Assembly: GCA_964463485.1 (NCBI GenBank)
Contig: CAYXDO010000102.1
Span: forward strand, 1 to 38,091
Direction: 5' to 3'
Length of the DNA stretch: 38,091 nucleotides
DNA from: CAYXDO01 sp964463485
GTDB lineage: Bacteria > Myxococcota > Kuafuiibacteriia > Kuafuiibacteriales > Kuafuiibacteriaceae
The position numbers and the translations under genes are program-made. The number at the start of each line of letters is the position of its first letter. The first letter of the stretch is position 1. Below, one piece after another: positions 7,116 to 16,537 of the stretch. The notes beneath the pieces were generated by a model that saw only the letters and a list, made by a program, of their open reading frames with translations, did not search any database and was not told the origin of the DNA.

Positions 7116-10100
7116 ATCTGACGATACTCTGCTCGAGGTCGATCGACTTTGCCCCTTCGACCGCGTAATCCGCCGGACGACACGTCAACACGATGAGTTG
7201 GATCGACTGCGCCGTCGACCGCAAAAGCTCCCCAAGGGCGGCCACCCTCGCCGGATCCGATTGAGTCAGCTGATCGTCGAGGATCAAACAAGACTCGAGC
7301 TTCTCCGCCAAGCAGATCCGAATCAGCATGGCGAGCTGCTCGCGCGTTCCGACCGAAAACGACCCCACCGGACGGGCGCTCCCGTGCGCCACGATCTTCG
7401 GCTCGTCCAAGCTCGGGCCCAGCTCGAGGCCCGCATACCGCCCCTTCGTGAGCTCCTCCAGCCTTTGTCCGATGGGTTGAGCCAACACACGACCGAGGTG
7501 ACTGGCCTGAGCCTTCTCCTCGTCCTTCAGCGCCGCGGCCAACAGGCGCCAGGCCTCGTAATCTACGTCCAGCTCCTGCTGCTCCCGCAGCCGAACCTCG
7601 AGGGCCTCGACCCAGCCGGTCTTCCACTCGCGAACGACGTTGCCTCCCACTTGCTCGAGGGCCCCGCGAGCCACTTGGAGCTCACCCTCGGCCGTATCGA
7701 GGTCCGCCTCTTTACGTGCGAGAGTGCCCCTGGCTTCCGCGAGCTGCGCCTCGTCGATCGGCGGATGCTGGGGCAATTGTCGAAGCAACTCACTCCAGCT
7801 CGAAACCTTCAGCACCGCTACGCCACGATCCAAGGCTTGGGCCCGGGCCTCTCTCTCCGCCCATACTGCGCGCGCGGCGGCGAGGAGAGTGGCCGAGTGA
7901 GCTCGCTGCTCTTCGGTTGCCCGCAGCCTTGCTTGGTCCTGCTCGAGCTTCTCGCGCGCCGCTCCGATGGCACTCATCACGCGATCCCGCGTTGCTCGGT
8001 CCCGCTCTTCGATGAGAACGAGCTCGGCGCGCCGCTCGCGCTGCCTTCGCTCCAAACCTTCCCTGGCTCGCGTGATGCGCTCGAGGACGGCGGTCGGCGC
8101 CGCGCCCAGGAGCTGGAGCTCGGAGTCTACGCGGGACCTCAGGACGATCGCCTCCGCCTGGTCGCGATCGAGACCCGTCGCAACTCCGGCGAGCTCGACC
8201 TGGATTCGGGTGGCCGCGGAGCTGAGTACGTCTCGCTGCTTTTGCAGGCGGGTGTTCTCGAGGTCGGGCCGCTCGATCGCCTGCAGTCGAACGCGCAGGA
8301 CTTCTAGGTCGACCTCCCCCAACGCGGCGAGCTCATCCAACACGTCCAACACCGCCTGGCGGAGCGCCGCTGGCTCGGCTGCCTGGACGGCCAGATCCGT
8401 CGCAGCTTCTAGAGCCGCCTGGGCGTCCACCAGGCAGGCCTCCCGAGCTCGTCGATCGGCTTCCGCTCGATCGAGTCGTCGAGACACGCCGTCCAAATCA
8501 CCCTCGCCTGCCGCCATGAGCGCGGGCCTCGCCTCACGATCCCACCGCTCCGCGAGCTCATCGAGCCGCCTGCGATCATCCGGACGCCCAGCGCGTGCGA
8601 TGAGCTCGCCGACACCTTCGATCCCGAGTCGAATCGAGCTCGTAGCCTCGATGAGTCGTTCGGAGACAACTGTTCTCTCCGTCGATTCATCCGCGTCGAT
8701 CCTGAGTCCGAGCGGGGAAATCAGTCGCAGCTCGACCGAGACTCCGCCGAGCGCGGCCCGCGCCGACTCGAGACCAAGCTCGAGCGTTCGTAGCGCCTTC
8801 AGGTCGGCGCGCGAAGGCAGAGTCCGAGCGCTCAGCTCGCGCTCGAGCTCCTCGGCCCGCGCGCGGGCTGACTCGCCTCTCTCTCTGGCAGCCCTGAGCT
8901 TGGTCAGGGTCCGCTCGTTTGCCTCGAAGGCGCGCTCGGCGGCCACATACCTCGAGAACGCGGCCAACTGCTCATTTTTCCGGAGGCTGTCCTCCAAGGT
9001 TCGCAACTCGGCCTCGACGAACCCTAACTTCTGCTCGCACGACGTACGCTCCGCGATCGCGAGGAGGACGCGTTCTTCCAGCGATCGAAGCTGTGCGACC
9101 AAGTCGGCGGCCTGGGCGGCCCGCTGCCCTTCCTGCGCCCATCGGGCGAGCTCCGCATCGATCTCGGCGAGCTCCGTCTTGCGAACCGCGAGGTCGAGCT
9201 CCGAGTTGGTCACCGTGACCCTCTCCGCAGCCTCGAGGGCCCGCTGGGCTTGACTCACGGCATCCTGGGCAGCCTGGCGGGCCGCGCTCGCGTCCTCGAG
9301 CTGAGTCTCGAGTGAGAGGACGTCGGTACGCGACGCCTCGACGGACTGGAGCTGTTCGTCGAGCTCTCTCAGCGCGAGCGTGGCAGCCTCGAGCTCCGTC
9401 GCGGCTCTCTGCCTCTCCAGGTGGGCTTGCCACACGGCGACCACGTGGTCGTGCTGGCTCCTCGCGACTTCCACGTGCGCACGGAGCTCCTCGACTCGCT
9501 GGAAGAGCTCCCGCACCCGATCCTCAGCGGCTTCGCTGTTCACGGCATCGGCGTTGAGCCGCTCGACCTCCCGCTGGGCCTCGTTGATTCGCTCCCGGGC
9601 TTCGGTCCAGACCGAGCCCTTGGACGTCTTCCTCTGCCCCTTGGGAGTGTACGCCTCATCCACCTTCGTCTCGGCGTGCTCGAGCACCTTCTTGTAAGTC
9701 GGATCGGTCGCCATCGCTTGAAGCACTCGGGTGAGATGCTCCTTCCCGGATTCGTCGGGGTCCTGCTCCAAGCTCAAACTCAGGATCCGAGCCACCTGAC
9801 TCTGGTCGGGGATGAGTAGCTCGCTCAGGAAGGTCTCCGGCATTCCTTTGACTCTCGACTTGCCTCCTGGCGCCGGGACGCCCCACTGGAGCAGCGCACG
9901 GAGCCTCTCGTCGACCTCGCGACCCTTCGACCCGACGGCGTAGTCACGGCCGTCCTTAGAGGTGCTGAGCAAGGACTGCCCACGGCTTCCGTCGCCAAAA
10001 CTCTTGGCTACCCGAAAGAAGTCCCCGCCGACCTCGAAGTCGAGCTCGACCTTGGGTGCGACATCCGCGCTCCACGGAATGAACTCTTTGTGCTCTCGCT

Positions 10101-10257
10101 GACCGTGGGCCAGCAACAGCGCCGCACGAATCGCAGCGGCGAGGGTCGACTTGCCGAGGTCGTTTGGGCCGTGGAGCACATTCAGACCTGGGGAGAAGTC
10201 GATCCTCGCGCGCTCGATGCACCGAAAGGTCTCTACCTTGAGTTGGATGAGACGCAT
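7108..10257 (-). CDS. Rad50/SbcC/YhaN-like SMC-family ATPase
   Basis: A 1049-aa protein. The ATG at 10257 was chosen because the family N-terminus MRLIQLKVETFRCIERARID begins there and because it overlaps the nuclease stop (TGATG). Walker A is GPNDLGKST at 30-38. The ABC signature SVGTREQLAML lies near 968, and Walker B with D-loop, CLILDDQLTQSD, near 990. Between them are two long coiled-coil arms rich in Glu, Arg, Leu and Ala. No CxxC zinc hook was found in the coiled coil (only isolated cysteines), unlike classical Rad50 and SbcC; YhaN-like proteins share this. Together with the adjacent Mre11/SbcD-like protein it should form an ATP-gated DNA end-binding nuclease complex. In the cluster it sits between the nuclease and the NERD-pseudokinase. 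Confidence 0.88.
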   Translation of the reverse strand: MRLIQLKVETFRCIERARIDFSPGLNVLHGPNDLGKSTLAAAIRAALLLAHGQREHKEFIPWSADVAPKVELDFEVGGDFFRVAKSFGDGSRGQSLLSTSKDGRDYAVGSKGREVDERLRALLQWGVPAPGGKSRVKGMPETFLSELLIPDQSQVARILSLSLEQDPDESGKEHLTRVLQAMATDPTYKKVLEHAETKVDEAYTPKGQRKTSKGSVWTEARERINEAQREVERLNADAVNSEAAEDRVRELFQRVEELRAHVEVARSQHDHVVAVWQAHLERQRAATELEAATLALRELDEQLQSVEASRTDVLSLETQLEDASAARQAAQDAVSQAQRALEAAERVTVTNSELDLAVRKTELAEIDAELARWAQEGQRAAQAADLVAQLRSLEERVLLAIAERTSCEQKLGFVEAELRTLEDSLRKNEQLAAFSRYVAAERAFEANERTLTKLRAARERGESARARAEELERELSARTLPSRADLKALRTLELGLESARAALGGVSVELRLISPLGLRIDADESTERTVVSERLIEATSSIRLGIEGVGELIARAGRPDDRRRLDELAERWDREARPALMAAGEGDLDGVSRRLDRAEADRRAREACLVDAQAALEAATDLAVQAAEPAALRQAVLDVLDELAALGEVDLEVLRVRLQAIERPDLENTRLQKQRDVLSSAATRIQVELAGVATGLDRDQAEAIVLRSRVDSELQLLGAAPTAVLERITRAREGLERRQRERRAELVLIEERDRATRDRVMSAIGAAREKLEQDQARLRATEEQRAHSATLLAAARAVWAEREARAQALDRGVAVLKVSSWSELLRQLPQHPPIDEAQLAEARGTLARKEADLDTAEGELQVARGALEQVGGNVVREWKTGWVEALEVRLREQQELDVDYEAWRLLAAALKDEEKAQASHLGRVLAQPIGQRLEELTKGRYAGLELGPSLDEPKIVAHGSARPVGSFSVGTREQLAMLIRICLAEKLESCLILDDQLTQSDPARVAALGELLRSTAQSIQLIVLTCRPADYAVEGAKSIDLEQSIVRYG

Positions 10258-11396
10258 CAGCGGAAGTCCTTGAAGGTTCGGTAAAGGTGTTGGATCGCGC
10301 GCGAGGCGACGGGTCCAAGCTCGGCCTCGGACCCCTGGAGACGCGCCACTACACTCTGTAGGGCCGCGGGGAGCGTCTCGTCGCCTTCTTCTGGAGAGAG
10401 GTCGAGCTCGAGGCGATCCCGCTCGAGGCGGAGGATGCCAACGCGCCCGTGGTTCACCGAGGAGTCCTTCATGCTGCGAAGCATGGTCTCGAGGTCCTCC
10501 AGCTCCCTCAGCGTGCCTTTCAGATCGAGCGTCAATTTGAGGACCGTGTGACGAAGCTCTGGCTCCTGAAGCAGCGCTCGAACTTCGCCAACGCTTCGGC
10601 AAGTCTCCTGCCGCCACCTCCAGCGACCGACCCTCTCCTGCTGAATCGACGGCGCGCCCGGGTGGCGCCGAAGCAAGACCACGGCCGCGAAGCCCGCCCC
10701 GGTCTCTCCGAAAGTCGAGGGTTCCAGAGCGCCGCGGTAGACCATCGGAGGTCCGCCCTCGGCGACGTTTTGGAACGCATGAGTATCTCCGAGCGCGAGG
10801 TAGTCGAGGCCAGCCTGCCGCGCTGCGTCCTTCGAGATCGGAAACGTCGTCTGAAACTCCGGGAAATGAAAGGTCTGCCCGTGGACCATGCCGATGCGAA
10901 CTCGGCGGTCGCCGGTCTCTCGGCGTGGAATTTTTTCGGTCGGATCCGACTGCCCAGACTTACTGCGACAGGGCACCGCATACACGACGCCCTCATCACC
11001 CAAGGCGAGCGAGAAGTCGTCGCGATCGACCACACGGACATAACCGGGCAGCGAAGCGCGAAGTCGCCCACCCTCCCGGTACACCGAGGTCGTCGTGAGC
11101 GGATCATGATTTCCGGGAAGCAAGAGGACCGGAAAGTCGCGCTCCTTGGTGCGAAAGATCTCGAGCAGCGCGTCGACGACCTCCGAAGGAGGGTCAGGAA
11201 GGTCGAACAAGTCTCCCGCGCAGAGCATGGCGTCGACTCGGTATTGCTCAGCGAGCTGGAGAGCGCGCGCCACGGCGTCGAAACGGGCTCGGGCGAGCTT
11301 GCCTTCGTCTTCGTCGTCGAACGACTTGAATGACTTCCCGAGATGCCAATCGGCAGTGTGCAAAATTCTCAGAACCACGTCATCCCCCTCGATCAT
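10257..11396 (-). CDS. Mre11/SbcD-like metallophosphoesterase nuclease
   Basis: A 379-aa protein with the full calcineurin-like phosphoesterase motif series: DWH (D16, H18), GDLFD (61-65), GNHD (95-98), HGQT (172-175) and GDTH (203-206). These residues bind the two metal ions, so nuclease activity is expected. The C-terminal half, with a capping region and LRELEDLETMLRSMKD.., resembles the Rad50-binding part of SbcD and YhaO proteins. The ATG at 11396 overlaps the helicase stop as ATGA. A GTG at 11378 has a better ribosome site (GAGGGGG about 5 nt upstream) and yields VVLRILHTADWHLG, so the true start may be there. The stop overlaps the ATPase start by 1 nt, so the pair is coupled. Expected reaction: endo- or exonucleolytic cleavage of DNA ends with the ATPase partner. 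Confidence 0.9.
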   Translation of the reverse strand: MIEGDDVVLRILHTADWHLGKSFKSFDDEDEGKLARARFDAVARALQLAEQYRVDAMLCAGDLFDLPDPPSEVVDALLEIFRTKERDFPVLLLPGNHDPLTTTSVYREGGRLRASLPGYVRVVDRDDFSLALGDEGVVYAVPCRSKSGQSDPTEKIPRRETGDRRVRIGMVHGQTFHFPEFQTTFPISKDAARQAGLDYLALGDTHAFQNVAEGGPPMVYRGALEPSTFGETGAGFAAVVLLRRHPGAPSIQQERVGRWRWRQETCRSVGEVRALLQEPELRHTVLKLTLDLKGTLRELEDLETMLRSMKDSSVNHGRVGILRLERDRLELDLSPEEGDETLPAALQSVVARLQGSEAELGPVASRAIQHLYRTFKDFR

Positions 11397-14296
11397 ACGA
11401 TTTCGAGCTCCGCTTCGAGCAGCCGCTCGACTCGCGGGGGCGCGAAGCGCCGCTCGGTGGCGCGCGCGTGCCCTCGCCGATAAACCTCGTCCTCCCCAGC
11501 CTGAAGCTTGGCGATCCGTTGCTCGACCAGCTCCAGCTCGTCGGTGAGTTGGATCAGCTCGACCTGCGCTTTGGCCCGTTGTTCGGGGCCCAAGGCGGCA
11601 TCCCGCCGAGCGTCTGCGCTCTTGAGCTTCCTTCGAAGCTCATCCCTTTGGCGCCGCGCGACCATCAAGCGATCGTCGAGGTAACGTTCGAGCTGCTCGA
11701 TCGCGCGATCGAAGCGCGCCTGTTCTGCGTCGGCGACTCCTGCTTGGTCGAAGAACGACGACACTTCGATCGCGTCCTCCAAAGTCTCCTGGTCGACCGT
11801 CGAGCTCACGACCGAGTCGGTCATGGGACGATCGAGCAACCGCCGCGCTTCGTCGTCTGGCAACGGCTCGGTCTGGCCCTCGAACACGATCGAGACCAGC
11901 AGCCTCTCGATGGGCTCGAAGCCTTCGTACCTGACCTTGCTCAAAGCCATCCTCCCCCGCCTTCCGACGTATTCGGCAAACTCGGCTGACGGAGCGATCC
12001 GAACACGAAACTCAGTCGGCCCGGCGCGCGCTTCCTGAACTGCCGCGGTCACCAGCGGATGGCCCAGATTCAGAGTCGAGACGTCCTTTCGGTCGCCCGG
12101 CTGCCCGATCAGATAGCGAACCTTCGAGCCCGAGGCCTCTTCGAGCTCGATGATCGTCGCCTGACTCGTCCGCGTGAGGCTGAAGCGCGCGTGGGAGGCC
12201 TCGAGATAGCCGCACACGAGGCGCTCCAGATCCCTGTCGAGCTCCGCCAGGCTCGCCGGCAGCCTCTCTCTGATGCCCTTGAAGACCTGGCGAAGGTCGG
12301 CGTCGAGGCGGGACTTGATGAGTGATTCGGTCTGGGCCTGAGTCTGTTCGAACCGGCGTCGGTTCTCTTCGACGGCGGATCGGAGTGACTCCAACTCTCG
12401 CTTCACTTCCGAGATATTCCGACAGCGTTGGTAGATTCGGCCGAGCTCACGCTCGATCTCGGTCCCCACGGTCGAGGTGAGGGTCTCCGGAGCGTCCGTG
12501 CCGGGAGAGTGGATGATGACGTCCGAGGCGTCGAGCACCTGGCCGAACAGGTCGAGCTTCATGGCGAGAATCTCGAAGAGGAGCTTCTCCGTGTCGTTGT
12601 CCTCCGCGAGAAAATTGATGACGGTGACGGCGTTCTTCTGCCCGTACCGGTGACAGCGCCCGATGCGTTGCTCGATCTTCTGAGGGTTCCAGGGGAGGTC
12701 GTAGTTGATGAGCGATTCGCAGAACTGAAGGTTGAGACCCTTGGCGCCGGCCTCGGTGGAGATGAAGATCGAAGATCGCGTGCTGAACTCATGCACGAGC
12801 GCGAGCCTCTGCCGTACCTTCTTGTTCTTGGGACGACTCTGGGCCGGCTGGAGCGACTCCACCTCCTGTACCCATCGTTCGAGGGCCTGGTTCGTGCGAA
12901 GCGACTCGTTGTCGCCGCGAAAGAGCGTGATACTCTCGTCCGGAATACCGCCGTCGATCAGGATCTTGCGAAGGTAGTCCTGAGTCGTGAGCGAGGCGGT
13001 GAAGACGACCAACCGGCCGGAGGTCTCCGAGCGAGCGCGCACGCTGCGAACGACCTCGAGGAATTTTTCGGCCTTGCTGTCGTGAGTCATGGCCTCGGCG
13101 CGTTCGATGTAGCCTCGCACACGAATCAGCTCGTCTCGGATCCGCGCAGGTGAGATCGGGACGATGTCCGAAGTCACGACCTCGTCGACGGACCTCTCGA
13201 GGTCAGAGTCCTCGAGGTCCTCGAGGTCGGTGTCCTCGGTCCATACGTTCTCGCCGCGCAACATGCCCTCCAAGCGCAGAGCGACCTTGCCGAGGCTCGC
13301 CGCGAGGGCGGCCCTGGAAGACGCCATTTGGCGGTGGAAGCTGATCAAGAGGAGCTGCCGCTGTTTGCCCGTGAAGGCGCAGAGATTGGGTTCGAGGAGG
13401 TAGGCGCTGACCTCGTCGAGCAGCGCGCGCTCCTCCGGGCTCATTCGATACGTGAAACAACGAGCGTGGCGGTCCACGAACGGCGTCTCGAGGAACTCCT
13501 TGGCCTGGCGGCGCAACGTTCGCTTCTGGACGGACTCGAGGCGCCGGCGGAGCTCGTCCTCCTGCCCGGGAACTAGCCTTCGGTCGTCCCCTTCACAAAA
13601 CACACTCCGGAAGGTCGGCAAATCGCCCAGCAGAGTCCCGGTGGGTTCGACGTAGTGAACCAACCCCCAAAGCTCCGCTAGGGAGTTCTGAATGGGAGTT
13701 GCCGTCAAGAGCAGGACGGGTACCCCGGCCAGCGCCGCCCGCACCCGCGCCGCGATCTGGGAATGGGATGAAGACTCCTTGTACCGACCGTCGCGATCGA
13801 ATCGCTGCCAGATGCCCGCGAAGAGCTCATGGGCCTCGTCAATCACCGCCAAATCGAAGGGCTCGGCGTCCGTGAGCGCCTGAGCTCCGCGATCTCCTCC
13901 CGCCGCCTCACGGCCGATCAAGAAGACTCCGCTCCCGGCGAGCGACTCGACGCTCGCGCCGCCTTCCATGGCCTCTATGCCAAAGAGGCTGTAGAGCTCC
14001 TGATGCCACTGACCGAGAAGAGGCTTGGGCGCGATGACGAGGACCCGCCGCATGCCCTCCGCCATGAGTTGCGCGATCACCAACCCAGCCTCGATGGTCT
14101 TCCCGAGCCCGACTTCGTCGGCGAGAATACAGCCGCCTTCCCGCACCCGCCGAAGCGCGAAGATCACTGCGTCCACCTGGTGAGGGTTGGGATCGATGCG
14201 CCCGCGCCGCTGAGACATCGCAAAACGGCGCTCTTCGCCGGCGCGTCGCAGCCGGACCAAGTCTTCAGCGAGAAATCGCCTCTGGATCGGATGCAT
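11393..14296 (-). CDS. SNF2/RapA-type DEAH helicase or translocase
   Basis: A 967-aa superfamily 2 motor. Near the N-terminus it has NPHQVDAVIFALRR (Q-like motif), then ADEVGLGKTIEAGL (Walker A, about 60-73), VLVIAPKPLLGQWHQE (motif Ia), VIDEAHELF (DEAH at 153-156) and LLLTATPIQN (motif III). The second RecA lobe has GGIPDESITLFRGD, TEAGAKGLNLQFC and QRIGRCHRYGQ (motif VI, about 545). The C-terminal about 400 residues hold a RapA-like region and coiled coil (RFDRAIEQLERYLDDRL.., VELIQLTDELELVEQRI..). It is expected to translocate on duplex DNA or remodel protein-DNA complexes. The start is ATG 14296, with a GTG one codon upstream (14299) also possible. The ATG shares a base with the stop of a small upstream ORF (TGATG). 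The stop overlaps the nuclease start by 4 nt. Confidence 0.9.
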   Translation of the reverse strand: MHPIQRRFLAEDLVRLRRAGEERRFAMSQRRGRIDPNPHQVDAVIFALRRVREGGCILADEVGLGKTIEAGLVIAQLMAEGMRRVLVIAPKPLLGQWHQELYSLFGIEAMEGGASVESLAGSGVFLIGREAAGGDRGAQALTDAEPFDLAVIDEAHELFAGIWQRFDRDGRYKESSSHSQIAARVRAALAGVPVLLLTATPIQNSLAELWGLVHYVEPTGTLLGDLPTFRSVFCEGDDRRLVPGQEDELRRRLESVQKRTLRRQAKEFLETPFVDRHARCFTYRMSPEERALLDEVSAYLLEPNLCAFTGKQRQLLLISFHRQMASSRAALAASLGKVALRLEGMLRGENVWTEDTDLEDLEDSDLERSVDEVVTSDIVPISPARIRDELIRVRGYIERAEAMTHDSKAEKFLEVVRSVRARSETSGRLVVFTASLTTQDYLRKILIDGGIPDESITLFRGDNESLRTNQALERWVQEVESLQPAQSRPKNKKVRQRLALVHEFSTRSSIFISTEAGAKGLNLQFCESLINYDLPWNPQKIEQRIGRCHRYGQKNAVTVINFLAEDNDTEKLLFEILAMKLDLFGQVLDASDVIIHSPGTDAPETLTSTVGTEIERELGRIYQRCRNISEVKRELESLRSAVEENRRRFEQTQAQTESLIKSRLDADLRQVFKGIRERLPASLAELDRDLERLVCGYLEASHARFSLTRTSQATIIELEEASGSKVRYLIGQPGDRKDVSTLNLGHPLVTAAVQEARAGPTEFRVRIAPSAEFAEYVGRRGRMALSKVRYEGFEPIERLLVSIVFEGQTEPLPDDEARRLLDRPMTDSVVSSTVDQETLEDAIEVSSFFDQAGVADAEQARFDRAIEQLERYLDDRLMVARRQRDELRRKLKSADARRDAALGPEQRAKAQVELIQLTDELELVEQRIAKLQAGEDEVYRRGHARATERRFAPPRVERLLEAELEIV

Positions 14297-14517
14297 CACG
14301 GCACCTGCTCGAGTATCGCGAGCGAGGGCGTTGGGACAAGCGCGGGTTCGCGGCCCTCACGCGGGGTTGGCGGGGGATGAAGCAAGGACACCACCTTACC
14401 GCAGTCGAACGTCAGAGCGCGCCAGCGGCCAGAACGGGCGTGGTCGTTCAGAACCAACGATTCGGAGCGAGCACGACAGGATGTGTCGCGCTCGCGAGCC
14501 TTCGATAACGCCGCCAT
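14296..14517 (-). CDS. Possible small protein (73 aa) upstream of the helicase
   Basis: This short ORF, MAALSKARERDTSCRARSES.., ends ..PALVPTPSLAILEQVP with its TGA overlapping the helicase ATG by one base. The same TGATG junction links the nuclease and ATPase genes. That coupling is the main argument for it being real. The second half (RWRALTFDCGKVVSLLHPPP..) looks protein-like, but I recognise no family. It may also be the remnant of a longer gene, since the Hsp70 gene ends 245 nt further upstream and the gap carries a tandem duplication. No ribosome site stands out. Confidence 0.35.
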   Translation of the reverse strand: MAALSKARERDTSCRARSESLVLNDHARSGRWRALTFDCGKVVSLLHPPPTPREGREPALVPTPSLAILEQVP

Positions 14518-14673
14518 GCGAAGCGCTGTTGGTCACGCATCGAGCTTTCGTGTGGAAAAGAGAGTCGCGCGCTCGTGCGGGGTGCGTCGTGGGGGAGGGG
14601 CGTGATTCGTAATTCCGTGGTTCGTGGAGTTGCCGGAGAGCTTCGCCAACTAACACCGCCGGGTCGAAGTGAT

Positions 14674-14713
14674 CGTTCCGGAGCTGGACGAGGCGTTCCG
14701 GAGCTGGACGAGG
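14674..14713. repeat. Perfect 20-bp tandem duplication between Hsp70 and helicase genes
   Basis: CGTTCCGGAGCTGGACGAGG occurs twice head to tail (14674-14693 and 14694-14713). It lies in the 14518-14762 gap, which has no other credible gene. A frame opening at 14743 (MAEVPGLEVDPRPAPERLV..) crosses it but matches nothing I know. The gap breaks the otherwise tight gene spacing of the cluster. Confidence 0.8.
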
Positions 14714-14762
14714 ATCGACCTCGAGTCCGGGAACCTCGGCCATCCCTCGTTCCGAGCGCAAC

Positions 14763-16505
14763 TCACAACTCCAGGAGTGCGTCGCTGAGTTGATTGAGCT
14801 CGTGTTCGAGGCTCGGACTTCGGGCTTCGATGGCCTTCTGCAGCGACGAGAGGGCGTTCATGGCTGCTTCGCGCTCGGCGCTGGCCTCGGCTTTTTCGAT
14901 CGCGCGCTCGGCCCTCGCGACCATCGCCTGGCTGAGTCTGAGCTCGGCTTCCGCTGGCCCCGAGCTCTCCGCAGGCGTCTGCTGCTCGGCCCCGCCCGAT
15001 CGGAGCGCCAGCACGGCCTTCTTGGACTCCTCGCGACGCTGCTCGGAGAGTCTGTACGGGCTATGTGAGATCACCACGGCCTGACTCCGCTGAGACGCTC
15101 GGTGAGTCGCCGACACGTGCAGAATACCCGAGACGTCGAGCCGAACTCGGACGTCCACCGCGCTGCCGGCCGGGGAGCTCGGAAGCTCCTTCACGTGGAT
15201 CTCACCCAGCGGAACGTTGTCCCGAATGAGGTACCCTTCGCCTTGAACGATAGGCGTCCGAATGGCCTCCTGGTCTTGCTGCACCGTGTAAAAGGTCTCG
15301 GAGCGCTCGACGGGAACGGCAGTGTCCTTGGTGATCATCCTGGCGGCGATCAAATCATCGTCACTGAGTCGAGAGTATTTGCCATCGCTGACGCCGATCG
15401 AGATGGAGTGCGGCGCGATGTCGACGAGCACCTCGGCGATCTCGTCTCCAGAGGCTCGACCCGCGAGGATGGAGGCGCCGAGGCCGACGGCGCGGTCGGC
15501 GTCCATCTCGGCGTACGCGGGCTGGTCGAGGGCCTCGGAGACTCGCTCGGCCACGAGCGGAAGGCGGCTCGAGCCCCCGACGAGCAGGACGCGGTCCAGG
15601 TTCTTGCCCTTGATTCGCGCGTCGGCCAGGGCCTGCTTGACCTCGGCCAGAGTGCGCGCGACGAAAGGCTCGCAGGCGCCGCGCAGGTCGTCCTGAGTCA
15701 GTCGACACTCCACGTGCACGGCGCTCGCGCCCTGACCGGTGAGATAGGGCTCGATGAGTTCGACCTCGGTTCGGGTCGAGAGTGCGACTTTCGCCCGCTC
15801 GACCGCGTCGAGGAGCCGGACCATGGCGCGAGGATCTGCCTCTATCGAGCTCCTCGTCGGCCCCACTCGACTCAGCACGAGCGACACCAGCGCCTGGTCG
15901 ATGTCGTCGCCCCCAAGGTGAGTATCCCCGCGGCTCGCCCGTACCTCCAAAAAGCCCTGATCGCGCTCGAGCACCGACACGTCGAAAGTCCCGCCTCCGA
16001 AGTCGTAAACGAGCACGCGCTCCTCGCTGCCGGTTTGGTAGGTGAGCGCGGCGGCGGTGGGTTCGTTGACGAGCCGCTCGACCTTCAGCCCCGCGATCTC
16101 TCCGGCATCCCGGGTCGCCTGCCGCTGAGCCTCTCCGAAATAGGCCGGGACCGTGATGACGGCTCGCGGAGGGCGCTGGCCCGTCTTGGCCTGAACCCAG
16201 TCGAGCAGGCCGCCGAGCACGAGCGCGCTGACCTCCTGCGGCGAAAGCTCGACCCTGCCGACGCGAACTCTCTCGTTCGTACCCATCTTCCTCTTCACCG
16301 ACATCGCCGTGCCAGCCGGATCGAGGAGCCGCCGGTTGCGCGCAGCACGCCCCACCACCAGCTTTCCTGCCTCGTCCATCGCAACCGCCGAGGGCAACAG
16401 CTCGCGTCCCTCCGCGTCGGAAAAAAGTTGGATGTGACCGTGAATGACCGCGCCCACTAGAGAGTTGGTCGTACCTAGATCGATGCCTACGACGAGATCA
16501 CTCAT
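14763..16505 (-). CDS. Hsp70-family chaperone (DnaK/HscC-like)
   Basis: A 580-aa Hsp70. The nucleotide-binding domain is intact: GIDLGTTNS at 7-15 (phosphate 1), NEPTAAALTYQ, YDFGGGTFDVSVLE (phosphate 2), and RVLLVGGSSRLPLVAE (adenosine site). The substrate domain follows with IPVERSETFYTVQQDQ-like beta strands (residues read AVPVERSETF..), GEIHVKELP and VDVRVRLDVSGILHVSA, then a short helical lid ending HELNQLSDALLEL. It is shorter than housekeeping DnaK (about 640 aa) and lacks its acidic tail, closer in size to specialised HscC proteins. The ATG at 16505 has a clear ribosome site, AGGAG, 6 nt upstream. It lies 32 nt downstream of the J-domain gene, forming a dedicated Hsp70/J pair inside the nuclease-helicase cluster. 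Inferred job: assembly or ATP-driven control of the neighbouring complex. It is unlikely to be the housekeeping DnaK because grpE is absent. Confidence 0.92.
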   Translation of the reverse strand: MSDLVVGIDLGTTNSLVGAVIHGHIQLFSDAEGRELLPSAVAMDEAGKLVVGRAARNRRLLDPAGTAMSVKRKMGTNERVRVGRVELSPQEVSALVLGGLLDWVQAKTGQRPPRAVITVPAYFGEAQRQATRDAGEIAGLKVERLVNEPTAAALTYQTGSEERVLVYDFGGGTFDVSVLERDQGFLEVRASRGDTHLGGDDIDQALVSLVLSRVGPTRSSIEADPRAMVRLLDAVERAKVALSTRTEVELIEPYLTGQGASAVHVECRLTQDDLRGACEPFVARTLAEVKQALADARIKGKNLDRVLLVGGSSRLPLVAERVSEALDQPAYAEMDADRAVGLGASILAGRASGDEIAEVLVDIAPHSISIGVSDGKYSRLSDDDLIAARMITKDTAVPVERSETFYTVQQDQEAIRTPIVQGEGYLIRDNVPLGEIHVKELPSSPAGSAVDVRVRLDVSGILHVSATHRASQRSQAVVISHSPYRLSEQRREESKKAVLALRSGGAEQQTPAESSGPAEAELRLSQAMVARAERAIEKAEASAEREAAMNALSSLQKAIEARSPSLEHELNQLSDALLEL

Positions 16506-16537
16506 GACTTACTCCTGCTACTCGTTCTCCAAAAACT

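Noticed and set aside
10258..10617. 120-codon N-terminal extension of the Rad50-like ATPase
   Set aside because: It lies inside the nuclease gene and is Arg-rich. The family N-terminus starts at 10257 with a TGATG junction.
14763..16505. Housekeeping dnaK operon
   Set aside because: There is no grpE or full-length dnaJ, the Hsp70 is short with no acidic tail, and the neighbours are nuclease and helicase genes.
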